Source: Euptelea pleiosperma
Lineage: Eukaryota > Streptophyta > Magnoliopsida > Ranunculales > Eupteleaceae
Assembly: GCA_035048495.1 (NCBI GenBank)
Contig: CM068548.1
Span: forward strand, 16,947,188 to 17,011,187
Reading direction: 5' to 3'
DNA: 64,000 bases
The notes under the pieces were generated by a model. The model did not search any database and was not told the DNA's origin. It saw nothing but the letters and a program-made list of their open reading frames with translations. How positions within the stretch are numbered: the stretch's first letter is position 1; each line of letters opens with the position of its first letter. Positions 55,041-64,000 of this stretch are shown piece by piece. The translations under genes were made by a program, and so were the position numbers.

Positions 55041-55246
55041 AATTTTTTATTTTTTGGTACGTGGGTATCCAGACCTCTTAGAGCACAGGACTAAATCCCT
55101 CGAGCACATGCAAAGCTCCTCATCTACACGCACCAGGTAAGCTGAGCCGAAGCCTTAGGGCTGGTCTTCAAGGGGGGGATTCGAACTCAAGACTTGCACT
55201 TCCTGGGACGCGGTCTTGGCCATCGCGCCAAGCCGTCGATGGTTTA
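55041..55246 (-). mobile_element. tRNA-derived SINE
   Basis: On the minus strand the head has a pol III A-box-like TGGCGCGATGG and a B box AGTTCGAATCC about 35 bp later, near-consensus for tRNA-related promoters. A unique body follows (about 130 bp), with an A-rich tail (ACCAAAAAATAAAAAATTGG). Near-matching CACCAATTTTT / CACCATTTTTG lie at the two ends and may be the TSD. The cloverleaf is not complete, so this is a SINE rather than a tRNA gene. Confidence 0.55.
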
Positions 55247-55504
55247 CACCATTTTTGTTACTCGAAAAATACAAAGGGTACACAAGAATACTAAGATTGA
55301 TGAAGTAGCAATTAATGCCAAAAACAACCAATTGGACTTTGTGTTTACCACTTAACGCGGAGAGGTGCCTAACACGGTGATTTGGCGGCGACGCGAATGT
55401 TGACCTGGCCTTAATGTGTAGACCAACCAATCAGTATAACAGCAGCACAACTCTGTCCGACATCGAAGTTCCGGACGGACCAGAGTATGAACCACCTGAC
55501 TCCA

Positions 55505-55635
55505 ATCCAACGGTGAGAATCACTAATCAGTCTGACTTTTAGACTATAGGTCCACTAAGGAATGGGCGAAACATCCATGTTAGGTTTATGTGAATATGCC
55601 ACGTAGTTCATACTGTGGTCCTGTCATTAACGTTG
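55505..55635. repeat. Foldback repeat family, right half only
   Basis: AATCACTAATCAGTCTGACT, then GGTCCACTAAGGAATGGGC, CATCCATGTTAGG and GCCACGTAGTTCATACTGTG. A single arm about 600 bp upstream of the PP2C start. Confidence 0.5.
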
Positions 55636-56098
55636 ATGAAGGACATCATCAAAGATTGAAAGATAGTCAAAGGGAAGGAAGGTTCGAGGAAGAAACGGAA
55701 GGAGAAGATGCGGTCAGCAGAGGGATAGTTGGTGGGGAGTGGGGACCACGCGGAAATGAAATTGGATTTTACAATTTTGCCATTCCACAATTTCCACTTC
55801 CACCAACAAAGTCCAATCGTGCCGAGTCCAATGGTGCGGTCAGCAGTGTCATTTTGTGCAACTCCAAATGGAAAGTCCAACAAACAAACTGAAGCTCGGC
55901 TCCACCGCTCCGGCCACCAGGGGCAGGAAGGGGCTTCCATGTTCCATCATCCAACGTCCAACAACCCAAAAGCTGCTTTGATGGATGATCAACCATTCAC
56001 ACACGCTTACTTTTCAAGAAATACATACCGTGGCATTAAATTAATGCCTCTGATGTGTACGATTTATTACATTTTCATCACTATTTCTTTTTTCTAAT

Positions 56099-56115
56099 TT
56101 TATAATTTATATAGG
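56099..56115 (+). promoter_or_regulatory. Candidate TATA box of PP2C gene
   Basis: TTTATAATTTATATAGG lies about 125 bp upstream of ATG 56241 and is followed by a CT-rich leader (56131-56205). Position and composition fit a plant core promoter. Confidence 0.4.
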
Positions 56116-56240
56116 GAAAGGAAAGGGATTTCTTTCTTCTTCATTCCTGCAAGAAACAACTCTTCTTCCTCCCTACTCCCTCCTCCTTCCTCCCTCCACA
56201 ACCAGAAGCAGAGGAGTTTAGAAAGGCTTATGTTTGGGAT

Positions 56241-59200
56241 ATGGAGAGACAGTCAATTGCAACCTGTTCCACCAGCACAAGAAGGAAAACTGACTTCTTT
56301 ACCAAGATCAAGGTATAATTTCTTTCTACTTTTTCTTCTTCTACTCCACTATTAATTTATCTCTCTCTCTCTCTCTCTGTATGTATATATATATATATAT
56401 ATTTCCTTTTTCCAGTTATACATGGGTGCTTTACCTTTATCTTTGGGGTCATGCTTATCCATCATCATCTATCTAATTCTCAGATTTCCAGTGATTTCTG
56501 TTTCCTGATTTCTACTAACACACGGGCTTTACGCTCCCTTTTGGGTCCTCTATTCTTATCTAATTATATGTCTTCTTCCCATGGATTCCGATTCTTTTAT
56601 TGAGTTTTTTCTTTTTTTTTGGAGTTCCTTAATAGGATTAAATAACTTTTACCCTTGAAGAAGCTAGTCATCCTGCACCAGTTTTGATTTGATGGTTACA
56701 TGCTCTTTAGAATTCAGGGCTGTTCTATTTATTTGGATTATTAATAATTATAACTAGTAACTTAGGGGTTTGTTGATTTGGCTGTTTTACTTTCAATTCC
56801 CCTTCAGCATCTTCCGGGAACTCAGAATTATCAAATCATATATGTAATTTGCTTTGGGAAATTGGGCAATTAGGCAATTGGGCAATTGGGCCGGGTGATT
56901 TCAGATTTTTCTAATGTTTTCTCCATGTTTTTTTGGTTATTGGATGGCTATGAAGAGTGCCACTTGTCTTTATTCATCGTCTCCTGATACGGGGAAAGGG
57001 CGAAGTAAGTCTTCCAGTAACAGAGTAGCACATGGGTTCCACTTGGTGGAAGGGAAATCAGGTCACGACATGGAGGACTACCATGTCGCTGAGTACAAGA
57101 TCAAAAAGAATCATGAGCTCGGGTTGTTTGCCATCTTTGATGGGCATCTTGGGGATGGCGTGCCGAGTTATCTGAAAGACAACCTTTTCAACAACATACT
57201 TAACGAGGTAATCTATTCTCATCCTTCTCTTTTGGTTAAATTTCTTGTCACCTCTCTATTTCTTTATCATTATATAGTTTTTCTTTGTGTGCTCACTCCC
57301 TGCATATTCAGAGACAAAAATTACTCATGATCACCACCCTAAATCTATTGCCTTTTATTATATCAACTTTTATCTATTACATAAAATGCTTGCATATTAA
57401 TGGTTCCCAGCATGTGAATTATCTCAGTTGAAGTTGGTGAGCTTTGGGATGGTCTTCACAGAATAATTTGTTCAATAACCGTGTAGGGAAAACCTGACTA
57501 GATGTTTCATAATCGAACTGTCCATCCTCAGAATACAGTTACCCTTTGTTTCAAGGCATACAAACTTGGAAAATCAACTTGAACACAATGAGGGCCAGGC
57601 TTGAGTTAATAGATTTTCGTTTTAATTTTCTTAGGCAAGTTACAACCTTTACTTGGTCCAAGTGTAAAATCGAGTTCAGTCAAACCAGTAAAGTCATTTG
57701 AATAATCGATTGATCTCTTAAGCATGGTTTAGTTTTTTTTATTATTTGTTATTCGTATAGTGAATGTGCTTCAAATCCATCCATTTGTATGATACAGCCA
57801 AATTTCTGGAAAGACCCTGAGTTGGCAATAAAGAATGCATACCGCATGACTGACAGATTCATTCTAGAAAATTCCACGAGGTTGGGGCCTGGTGGCTCAA
57901 CTGCAGTTACTGCGATTGTTGTTGATGGTAAAGACTTGTGGGTGGCAAACGTTGGTGACTCTAGGGCTGTATTGTGTGAAAGGGGCTCTGCCAATCAGCT
58001 TACCGTGGACCATGAACCGCACAGTGAACGGAGAAGGATTGAAAAGCAGGGTGGCTTCGTAATTACTCTTCCAGGTACACTTATTTCGTCTGTCTATTCG
58101 ATTAGAACTACTGGTTCTCTTGTAGAGATCTCATTGACAAGAATCATAAGTTGTTTGCTTCCTTCAGTAGATGAAGTTGTGCATATCCTTATGTTAACTT
58201 AAATTTCAGGAGATGTGCCCCGGGTTAATGGCCAACTTGCAGTTGCACGTGCATTTGGTGATCAAAGTCTAAAGGCACATTTAAGTTCGGAGCCTGATGT
58301 AAGACATATACCCGTAGACTCAACAATAGAGTTTGTAATATTGGCAAGCGATGGATTATGGAAGGTTAGCTCTTACTCTCTCTCTCTCTCCCCTTTTTTT
58401 ATTTTTTTTAAAGCTATGATTGTTTGCTCTTCCACTGCTTTTTTTTTTTTCCAGTATTCTATTCTCTTCTAAATTTTTTATGGATTCTTTTTTTGTTTCC
58501 TTGGAGGTGGAAAACATGAAGTTACGAACAAGTTCTTGGCTTTTTTCTTCACTTCCTTCCTAAACTAAAGTGCATTATACTTTTCTCTAGACCATGAAAT
58601 TTGAAGTTTGGTTCACCCTAACTTTAAATCTGGTGCTTTGTTTGCTTAATTGTTAGTGAGAAGACAAGTTAGTGAATTATAGGTATTGGAATTATGAATT
58701 GACCTAGGTAACCATGACATGGCACTTCTAAGGTTTTTTGTTGTATCAACACATCGATACGCATGTTGACACGTCTTGACACACATCGACATGTATGCCA
58801 ATGTCACTTTGGATTCTCAAAGGCACCGTGTTAGATACCTCGAATCTGGGTCAAACACCGACACACGTGCTGTGTCATTGTTGCATAGCTCATGACATAC
58901 TTCAAGACATACCTGGTAACATAAATTATATCAATTTCTGTTGGGACAATAGTTTTCAACATAAATCCAATTCAAAAACATTTTATTTTCTCGTGTACTA
59001 GGGAGGGCCAATGATATTAATGACTTGTTAGCCAGAGGCTACTGACATTAAATTAGCATATCGGTTCCTTGATTTATTATTTATACTTTATCTCCTTTCA
59101 AGTTTTCACCAATCGAATTTTGGTTACTCATGGACGATGAGTTGCAACTTTGAGTTCATAGGTTTGATCCTAGCTAGCTATAACAAGTTGTACTTAGCGA

Positions 59201-60532
59201 AAGGGGAAATAAAAGTGAAAAAGAAAATAAATGTTTTAGGAAGGATAGTGTCCAGAGAAATATAGTTTCCTACCAAGAGAGGTAGAAAGACAACCTGAAA
59301 TCCACCCTTTGGCCTGATCAAGTCCCAAAATTGGAAGCGAAGAACCTGATATACTTAGTTGGCTGCACTATGTCCACATTGTTGACTTTGCAGAAAAAAA
59401 CTGAAGTTGAGGAAGTCCTTGAGTATCCATGCTCTAGTTGAGTTAAGAAGGCTAGAGTCCAGAGAAATAAAATCTTTGATCCTAGCTAGCCATAAAGAGT
59501 TGTACTTATTGAAGGAAAAAAAAATAAAAGTGGAAAAGAAAAGAAATGTTTGAGTTAGGATGTGTAGTGTCCAGATGAATATAGTTTCCTATCTAGAGAG
59601 GTAGAAAGACAACCTGAAATCCACCCTTACAGCCTGATCGAGTACCAAATTGGAAATGGTGAAGCTGATATCCTTAGTTGGCTGCACTATCCTCCAGTGT
59701 TGACTTGGCAGAAAAAAACCAAGTTGAGAAAGTCCTTGGGCATCCATCCTTTGGCTCATTTTGGGTGGTCTCTGTCTCTGCCATCAATGCTAATGGCATA
59801 GACAGGTAAGCACTGATATTATAATAATTAATTATTGGCATCCATAGCCATATAGCATGAGACTACTTCTTGGAGTCACTAGACCTGGACGTATGTTAGA
59901 TATTGGTCTGCTTTTCCTTATGTAGTTGTTAAATAACAAAAGCTTTGATGATTGTAGATAAGAATTTTAGATGAAGAGACAGTTAACTGTTCTTCCATTG
60001 AATCCCTAGACCATATACGATATTAGTTTGGAAGTGCTACAATGTGGAAAACTTGAATTGAGAGTGAACAATAATTCCAAATTAATAAAGCTTTTTTGAC
60101 TAAATCTCATTAAATAATCAAACATTTGACCCTGCATGTGGGAAACCTATTGCACCTATGTTATTATGTTACTGCACAGACCTGTGTATACTTTTTAGTT
60201 GTGCTGCTTCTGCTAAATTAGCTTAGGTTATGGGCACACACGCAACTTAAAAGGTTTCTTGCATGTTTTTTTGGAGATTAGAGACTGTTTCCAATTCATC
60301 CTCGAGCATCAATGCATGATGGTGATTAAGATACTTTAACTGGTAAAGAGTTGCAGTATACGTTTTTAGATTAATTGTTTTTCTCTGCCAGGTGATGAAG
60401 AATCAAGAGGCCATTGATCTGGTGAAATCTGTTAAAGATCCTCAAGCAGCGGCAAAGCGTTTGACAATGGAGGCATTGGCAAGGAAGAGTAAAGATGATA
60501 TATCATGTATTGTCATCCGCTTCGGATGCTGA
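56241..60532 (+). CDS. Protein phosphatase 2C, clade F (PIA1-like)
   Basis: Five exons: 56241-56312, 56956-57207, 57798-58074, 58210-58364 and 60392-60532 (TGA). CDS 897 nt, 298 aa; phases agree. The start MERQSIATCSTSTRR is preferred because the exon 1/2 phase then joins the catalytic frame; the ATG at 56230 is in another frame. A start inside exon 2 (MKSATC, 56950) would need the intron retained. PPM motifs in order: MEDYHVAEY, LGLFAIFDGHLGD (metal-binding Asp), LGPGGSTAVTA, LWVANVGDSRAVL, DHEPHSERRRIE, VNGQLAVARAFGDQSLK, FVILASDGLW, KSKDDISCIVIRF. Asp residues for Mn/Mg binding are present. It is a Ser/Thr phosphatase, soluble, with no transit peptide. Family members such as PIA1 act in defence and stress signalling; the substrate here is unknown. 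Intron 4 is 2.0 kb and includes a tandem duplication. Confidence 0.93.
59162..59755. repeat. Diverged ~316-bp tandem duplication in PP2C intron 4
   Basis: TTTGATCCTAGCTAGC starts both copies (59162 and 59478). They share TATAGTTTCCTA, AGAGAGGTAGAAAGACAACC, TGAAATCCACCCTT, TTAGTTGGCTGCACTAT and GCAGAAAAAAA. Indels and substitutions show it is old. No splice sites for a duplicated exon. Confidence 0.8.
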
Positions 60533-61535
60533 AAAGTGGACCCATGTTCGTGTGTAGTTGTTTCGTGGTTCCTTGGAATACCAGGCAGTTCCATGGATGG
60601 AAGTGAAGTTAAGGCACGCAGTAGAGGTAGATTTATATGTTTTTTGTTTCTGGTAAATGTGGAGGGAGCCTATGTATATTGTAGCTTCCTTTTGCAGCAT
60701 GACTTTTGTAACGGCTCGTGTTAGAGGAAGTTGAGGCAGCAGCATGAACCATGGATATATATTACGAAGCAAAGAAAAAAGAGTCCCCAGTTATGACCCA
60801 TCTCAGAGACAATGACTTGTGGGGGGTGGGGTGTGATTAACGGGACAGATTCATCTTTCCTGTGAACATAAAGATTTCTTTTGTACTCTTGTGTGTATAT
60901 ACAGATTACGTATCTTGGCATAAATAATAATATGGAAACATTTAATATTTATATATTTTTCTGTTTCACAGGTGATTTCAGTTCAAGATTTCTGATTTTT
61001 TTGTATTTTTTTGTTATATATTTATATATAAAAACCGTCTTTTTGTGACTAAGGCTGTGTTTGTTTACCGAGAACTACGGATGGTGCAGACTTGAACCGA
61101 AGTTGTGCATATCATACTTGGGCAAATCTGCATTTTAAATTGTTTGGTTGAACTATGATTAGTAATGGACACCAGACATGACTTTAGCTTCAGGAATATC
61201 AAGTGGGATCCGACATGCTAAGTTGGCCCCCATGTGCCACATCTCAGTGTATCAAGGTCAGACAAGTCATGAGGGCCCCATCCCCATGTGTTTTTTGGTC
61301 ATGAGATCAACATACTAGTTAAAGACCACATCCATCACCCCCTCCCTTCTTACTGCCGCCACGTGTCAGTGTACACCAAATCATATAGGTGGGAAAATGT
61401 TCTCTTTTGAAGGTGCAATTAACAACAAGATTCTCAAGGGACAAGGGGTGAGAAACGTTTTGGTAAGGCTGTGTTTGTTTGTTGAGAACTACACCTCGTG
61501 CATGATTGCTGAAAGGAACGCAACCAATATATCAA
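60533..61535. other. PP2C 3' flank; two Harbinger-like end fragments
   Basis: Presumed 3' UTR to about 60960. TAAGGCTGTGTTTGTTTACC (61050) and TAAGGCTGTGTTTGTTTGTT (61465) both look like left ends of PIF/Harbinger elements after a TAA, in the same orientation. No matching right ends were found. Confidence 0.4.
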
Positions 61536-62030
61536 GGGTGGCGTTATTTGCACACACTTATTTTTGAGTGACACCCACCTCTTATCTGCACATCCCCAAA
61601 GTTGAAAAAGGAAAAAAAAGAAAAGAAAAAACGAACGAAGAGGAACTCACCACCACTGTCCTCTTCTTCTTCACAACCATTACACTACCACCACCACCAC
61701 CATTACACTACCATCCCGAGGTGGAACTCACCACCACGCCTCCTCCTCTTATTCTCCGGGCAGCCTCCTCTTCCTCCTCTTCTTCTTCTTCTCCAGGCGG
61801 CCTCCTCTTCCTCCTCCTCCTCTTCTTCTGCTTCTTACCGATACGGGCGATTTTTTTTTTTTAAGGAGAGAGAGAGAGAGATGTACCTGGTGGCAGTCCT
61901 CCTCTTCTTCTTCTTCTCCTCTCTCAGTATGTGTGTATTTTTTGTTTTTATTTTAGCTTATTTGCACACACCATTCCACACCAAGAGGTGGGTGTCACTC
62001 AGAAAAAGGTATGTGCAAATAACGCCACCC
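61536..62030. mobile_element. MITE with ~65-bp TIR and 8-bp TSD
   Basis: The ends GGGTGGCGTTATTTGCAC and its inverse (GTGCAAATAACGCCACCC) continue inward through TGAGTGACACCCACCTCTT on both sides. TATATCAA flanks both ends (61528-61535, 62031-62038). The 8-bp TSD suggests hAT or MULE ancestry. The interior is CCACCA/CTTCCTCCT-rich, plus GA repeat (61865-61880), so the chance open frames there are low-complexity. No transposase. Confidence 0.85.
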
Positions 62031-62038
62031 TATATCAA

Positions 62039-63312
62039 ATTTGTGCAAATATACGGTTAGAGTGTTTAATTGAAAAATGAAATGTTAGAGAGGAAAATAT
62101 TATATATATTACACATGTATGAGAGCTTGTTGCATCCTTCTTTAAAATAAACACTACACATGGCGCACTTGTGTAGACCTTACATCAAGTCACCTTGTGA
62201 CCATCAAGTTGGTCCTACATGTTAGGTGGGGCTCCGCATGCCACGTGTCAGTGTATTAAGGTCATACAAGCCACATGTTATGTAGTTCAAAACTTCAAAT
62301 AACATGTAGGCCCCACATGCCAAATGTGTCCCATGTGTACTATGTCCCAACATATATTAGGTGGGCCGGCGATTCCCGATCACAAGGATCGGGATGGATA
62401 GAGAGTTCTGAGCCAATATTCCACCACTTCTCTAAGGCAGTAGTCTCGACTCTCAACTTTGCCTGAACAAAAACCATCCAAGAGGAGAAGGAGAATAAAC
62501 AAAAGAAACAGAGATTGTGCGGGTTGGCAAAGAACCTCTTCATTGAAAGTAGCAGCTTGTGGGGCTGGCAAAGAGCCTCCCATATGCGTGTGTTTTAGAC
62601 CCTTTTAAGAAATCAGTCAAAGACTAGTTTTTTTTTTTTTTTTTGGAGGTTTTCAAATCAGGGAAACTAGATTCTGGACTTCCTCAGCTTCTATTCTCTT
62701 GTTTTTTTTTTTTTTTTTTCTCTTTTTCTTGAGTGGGTTATAGATCTCTTAAAAGCTGCCATTTTTGTAGGTATCTAAAGCAAGGATAAGGTGGATTCTA
62801 AATTTCCATCGTTCTCTTGTAGCTTATTTGTCCCATGATATATAGAAAACAAACCATTATCTCTTTTTTTTAACTCAAAAAACCTTCTCTGCTCTCTGTT
62901 GTCGGTTTTGCAAAAACACCACAAAATCAAAGTGAAGAAAATGGTCCAACACTAACACCAACATCAAATCCTGGCCACACGTACGTACGTACTACTGCTA
63001 CAAACAAGGATAGCCTTAAGCAAGGTGGCTCCCACCTACTCATTTCCATGCCCAAGCGCCTGCTCCGCCCCAGCACGGGCACAACCACTGGTCTAATATT
63101 AAGAAGAGAACGTACTGAAACATCAATTGGTTCTATGGATTACTGCCCCCACAGAGAGAGTGACAGAAAGGACTCCATTGGAGTTGTATGCCAATTTATG
63201 ATGGGCTGCCATGCATTTCCTACTCCATAACCTGTATGGGTTTGGCTTTGGAGAGGAGACTGTACCGACCCGTGAAGCCAGAATTAATCAAGATTCTTTT
63301 TCTTGGGTAGTG
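62039..63312. other. Intergenic, no recognised gene
   Basis: Contains T homopolymers near 62627-62644 and 62702-62719 and an ACGTACGTACGTAC run (62979-62992). Nothing else recognised. Confidence 0.5.
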
Positions 63313-63315
63313 ACG

Positions 63316-63890
63316 TAGTGTGTCAGTGGAGTAGAACTTTGCTTATCGATGACTCACCGAAGTTACGGACCGACAACATGATGAGCCACGTGGCTCTCTT
63401 AGACGACGCTGACCCTACGGATGTTTGGCAAATCCCTAGGTGGACTTGCAAACCAAAAATCATTGATTTCAATCCTTTTTGGAGAGTAAAACTTCTATCA
63501 CAAGAAATTGTAAATCACACAATCACAAGCCAATGAGTTCTTAGCACGTACACAAGTGTTTTTGCAACGTACCCATGTGCTTTTCTTTTAGGTATACGTG
63601 CCGAGAACTCATTGGCTGTGATTGTGTGATTTGTAATCAGATTGTGACAGAAGTTTTACTCCTTTTTTATCTTAATTTGTACCCCAAATAATTGGTCTAT
63701 AATGCTAAAAAATTAACCCATGAAAATGTCTACAACCCAGCGCCTACAAATGACTAGTCTGGCTAACTTTTCGTCTTATACCCATCTGGGGTTGGGCAAA
63801 CATCTATATGGTCAGAAATCTCTAAGAATATACCACGTGGCTCATATTGTGGTCAGTCCGGTCAGCAAAGTTCTACTCGTGTGAGTGAAT
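63316..63890. mobile_element. Foldback element (family copy F) with nested MITE
   Basis: The outer arms share GTAGAACTTTGCT (63331-63343) with AGCAAAGTTCTAC (63864-63876), then GGACCGACAACATGATGAGC against its inverse, then CCACGTGGC and the GATGTTTGGC/GCCAAACATC-type block. A second hairpin at 63484-63661 interrupts the middle. No coding capacity. Confidence 0.7.
63484..63661. mobile_element. Small nested hairpin MITE
   Basis: 178 bp. GAGTAAAACTTCT...CACAATCACAAGCCAATGAG on the left is inverted on the right (CTCATTGGCTGTGATTGTG...AGAAGTTTTACTC), leaving a loop of about 45 bp. TSD uncertain because of flanking T runs. Confidence 0.7.
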
Positions 63891-64000
63891 GACTAAAGAT
63901 TGGTAAAACTTTTTCTCAGACCTTAAGTCTCAATGAACTGAAATTATGTGGCATTTGGTAAATTTAGTTATCTGGTCTAAAAGCTTATAGTGCTTAAGGT

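Noticed and set aside
55140..55240. A functional tRNA gene on the minus strand
   Set aside because: A and B boxes are present but no complete acceptor stem or anticodon arm could be folded, and an A-rich tail follows the body. SINE preferred.
61568..62060. Overlapping plus-strand frames at 61568-62060
   Set aside because: They lie inside the MITE and consist of CCA/CTT/AG simple repeats.

Overview
This is plant nuclear DNA from a repeat-rich flowering plant. The evidence is five intron-containing genes whose closest recognisable relatives are Arabidopsis-type proteins (HAC1, SKIP2/VFB, HCF173, CMAL and a clade-F PP2C), set among typical angiosperm transposons (hAT, PIF/Harbinger, RTE and L1 LINEs, Ty3/gypsy, Ty1/copia, a tRNA-type SINE). 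The sequence alone does not identify the species.

Layout. 1-4523 (+): the last five exons of a p300/CBP-type histone acetyltransferase (two ZZ fingers and TAZ2), with a LINE fragment in its large intron. 5266-12139: a transposon field with a PIF/Harbinger-like non-autonomous element, two hAT elements with clear target-site duplications (TSDs) and a probable LTR. 12465-14189 (+): a single-exon F-box/LRR gene of the SKIP2/VFB type. 15900-28517 (-): a complete 13-exon HCF173-type gene (SDR fold split by a CIA30 domain, 590 aa) whose 8.4-kb intron 7 holds two RTE LINEs plus Ty3/gypsy and Ty1/copia remains. 28930-33345: nested foldback elements and a dead chromovirus. 33843-38050: a 4.2-kb terminal-inverted-repeat (TIR) element filled with a pyrimidine-rich higher-order repeat. 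38375-54155 (+): a complete five-exon RsmH/MraW-type rRNA methyltransferase (CMAL, 443 aa) whose 12.8-kb first intron contains a Reina-like gypsy remnant with a hAT insertion, L1 fragments and a young 7.1-kb LTR retrotransposon. 56241-60532 (+): a complete five-exon clade-F PP2C (298 aa). 60533-64000: MITEs and foldback repeats, with no gene seen.

Two of the complete genes serve chloroplast gene expression: HCF173 (psbA translation) and CMAL (plastid 16S rRNA methylation). HAC, SKIP2 and PP2C act in chromatin, SCF ubiquitination and phospho-signalling. Nothing suggests the five are co-regulated; they are ordinary neighbours separated by transposons.

The most unusual structures are: (1) the 4.2-kb TIR element carrying a private satellite, ending about 325 bp upstream of the CMAL start codon; (2) the 42810-49948 retrotransposon, whose 5' LTR has two extra exact-length 1013-bp units (three promoters) with a 16-nt inverted copy of the LTR start at each junction, while its 3' LTR has one; (3) a three-layer palindrome at 29866-31627; and (4) a foldback repeat family whose ends carry CACGTGGC G-box/ABRE-like motifs and which recurs near several genes. 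All exon boundaries were set by reading GT/AG sites and phase by eye and have no transcript support here.
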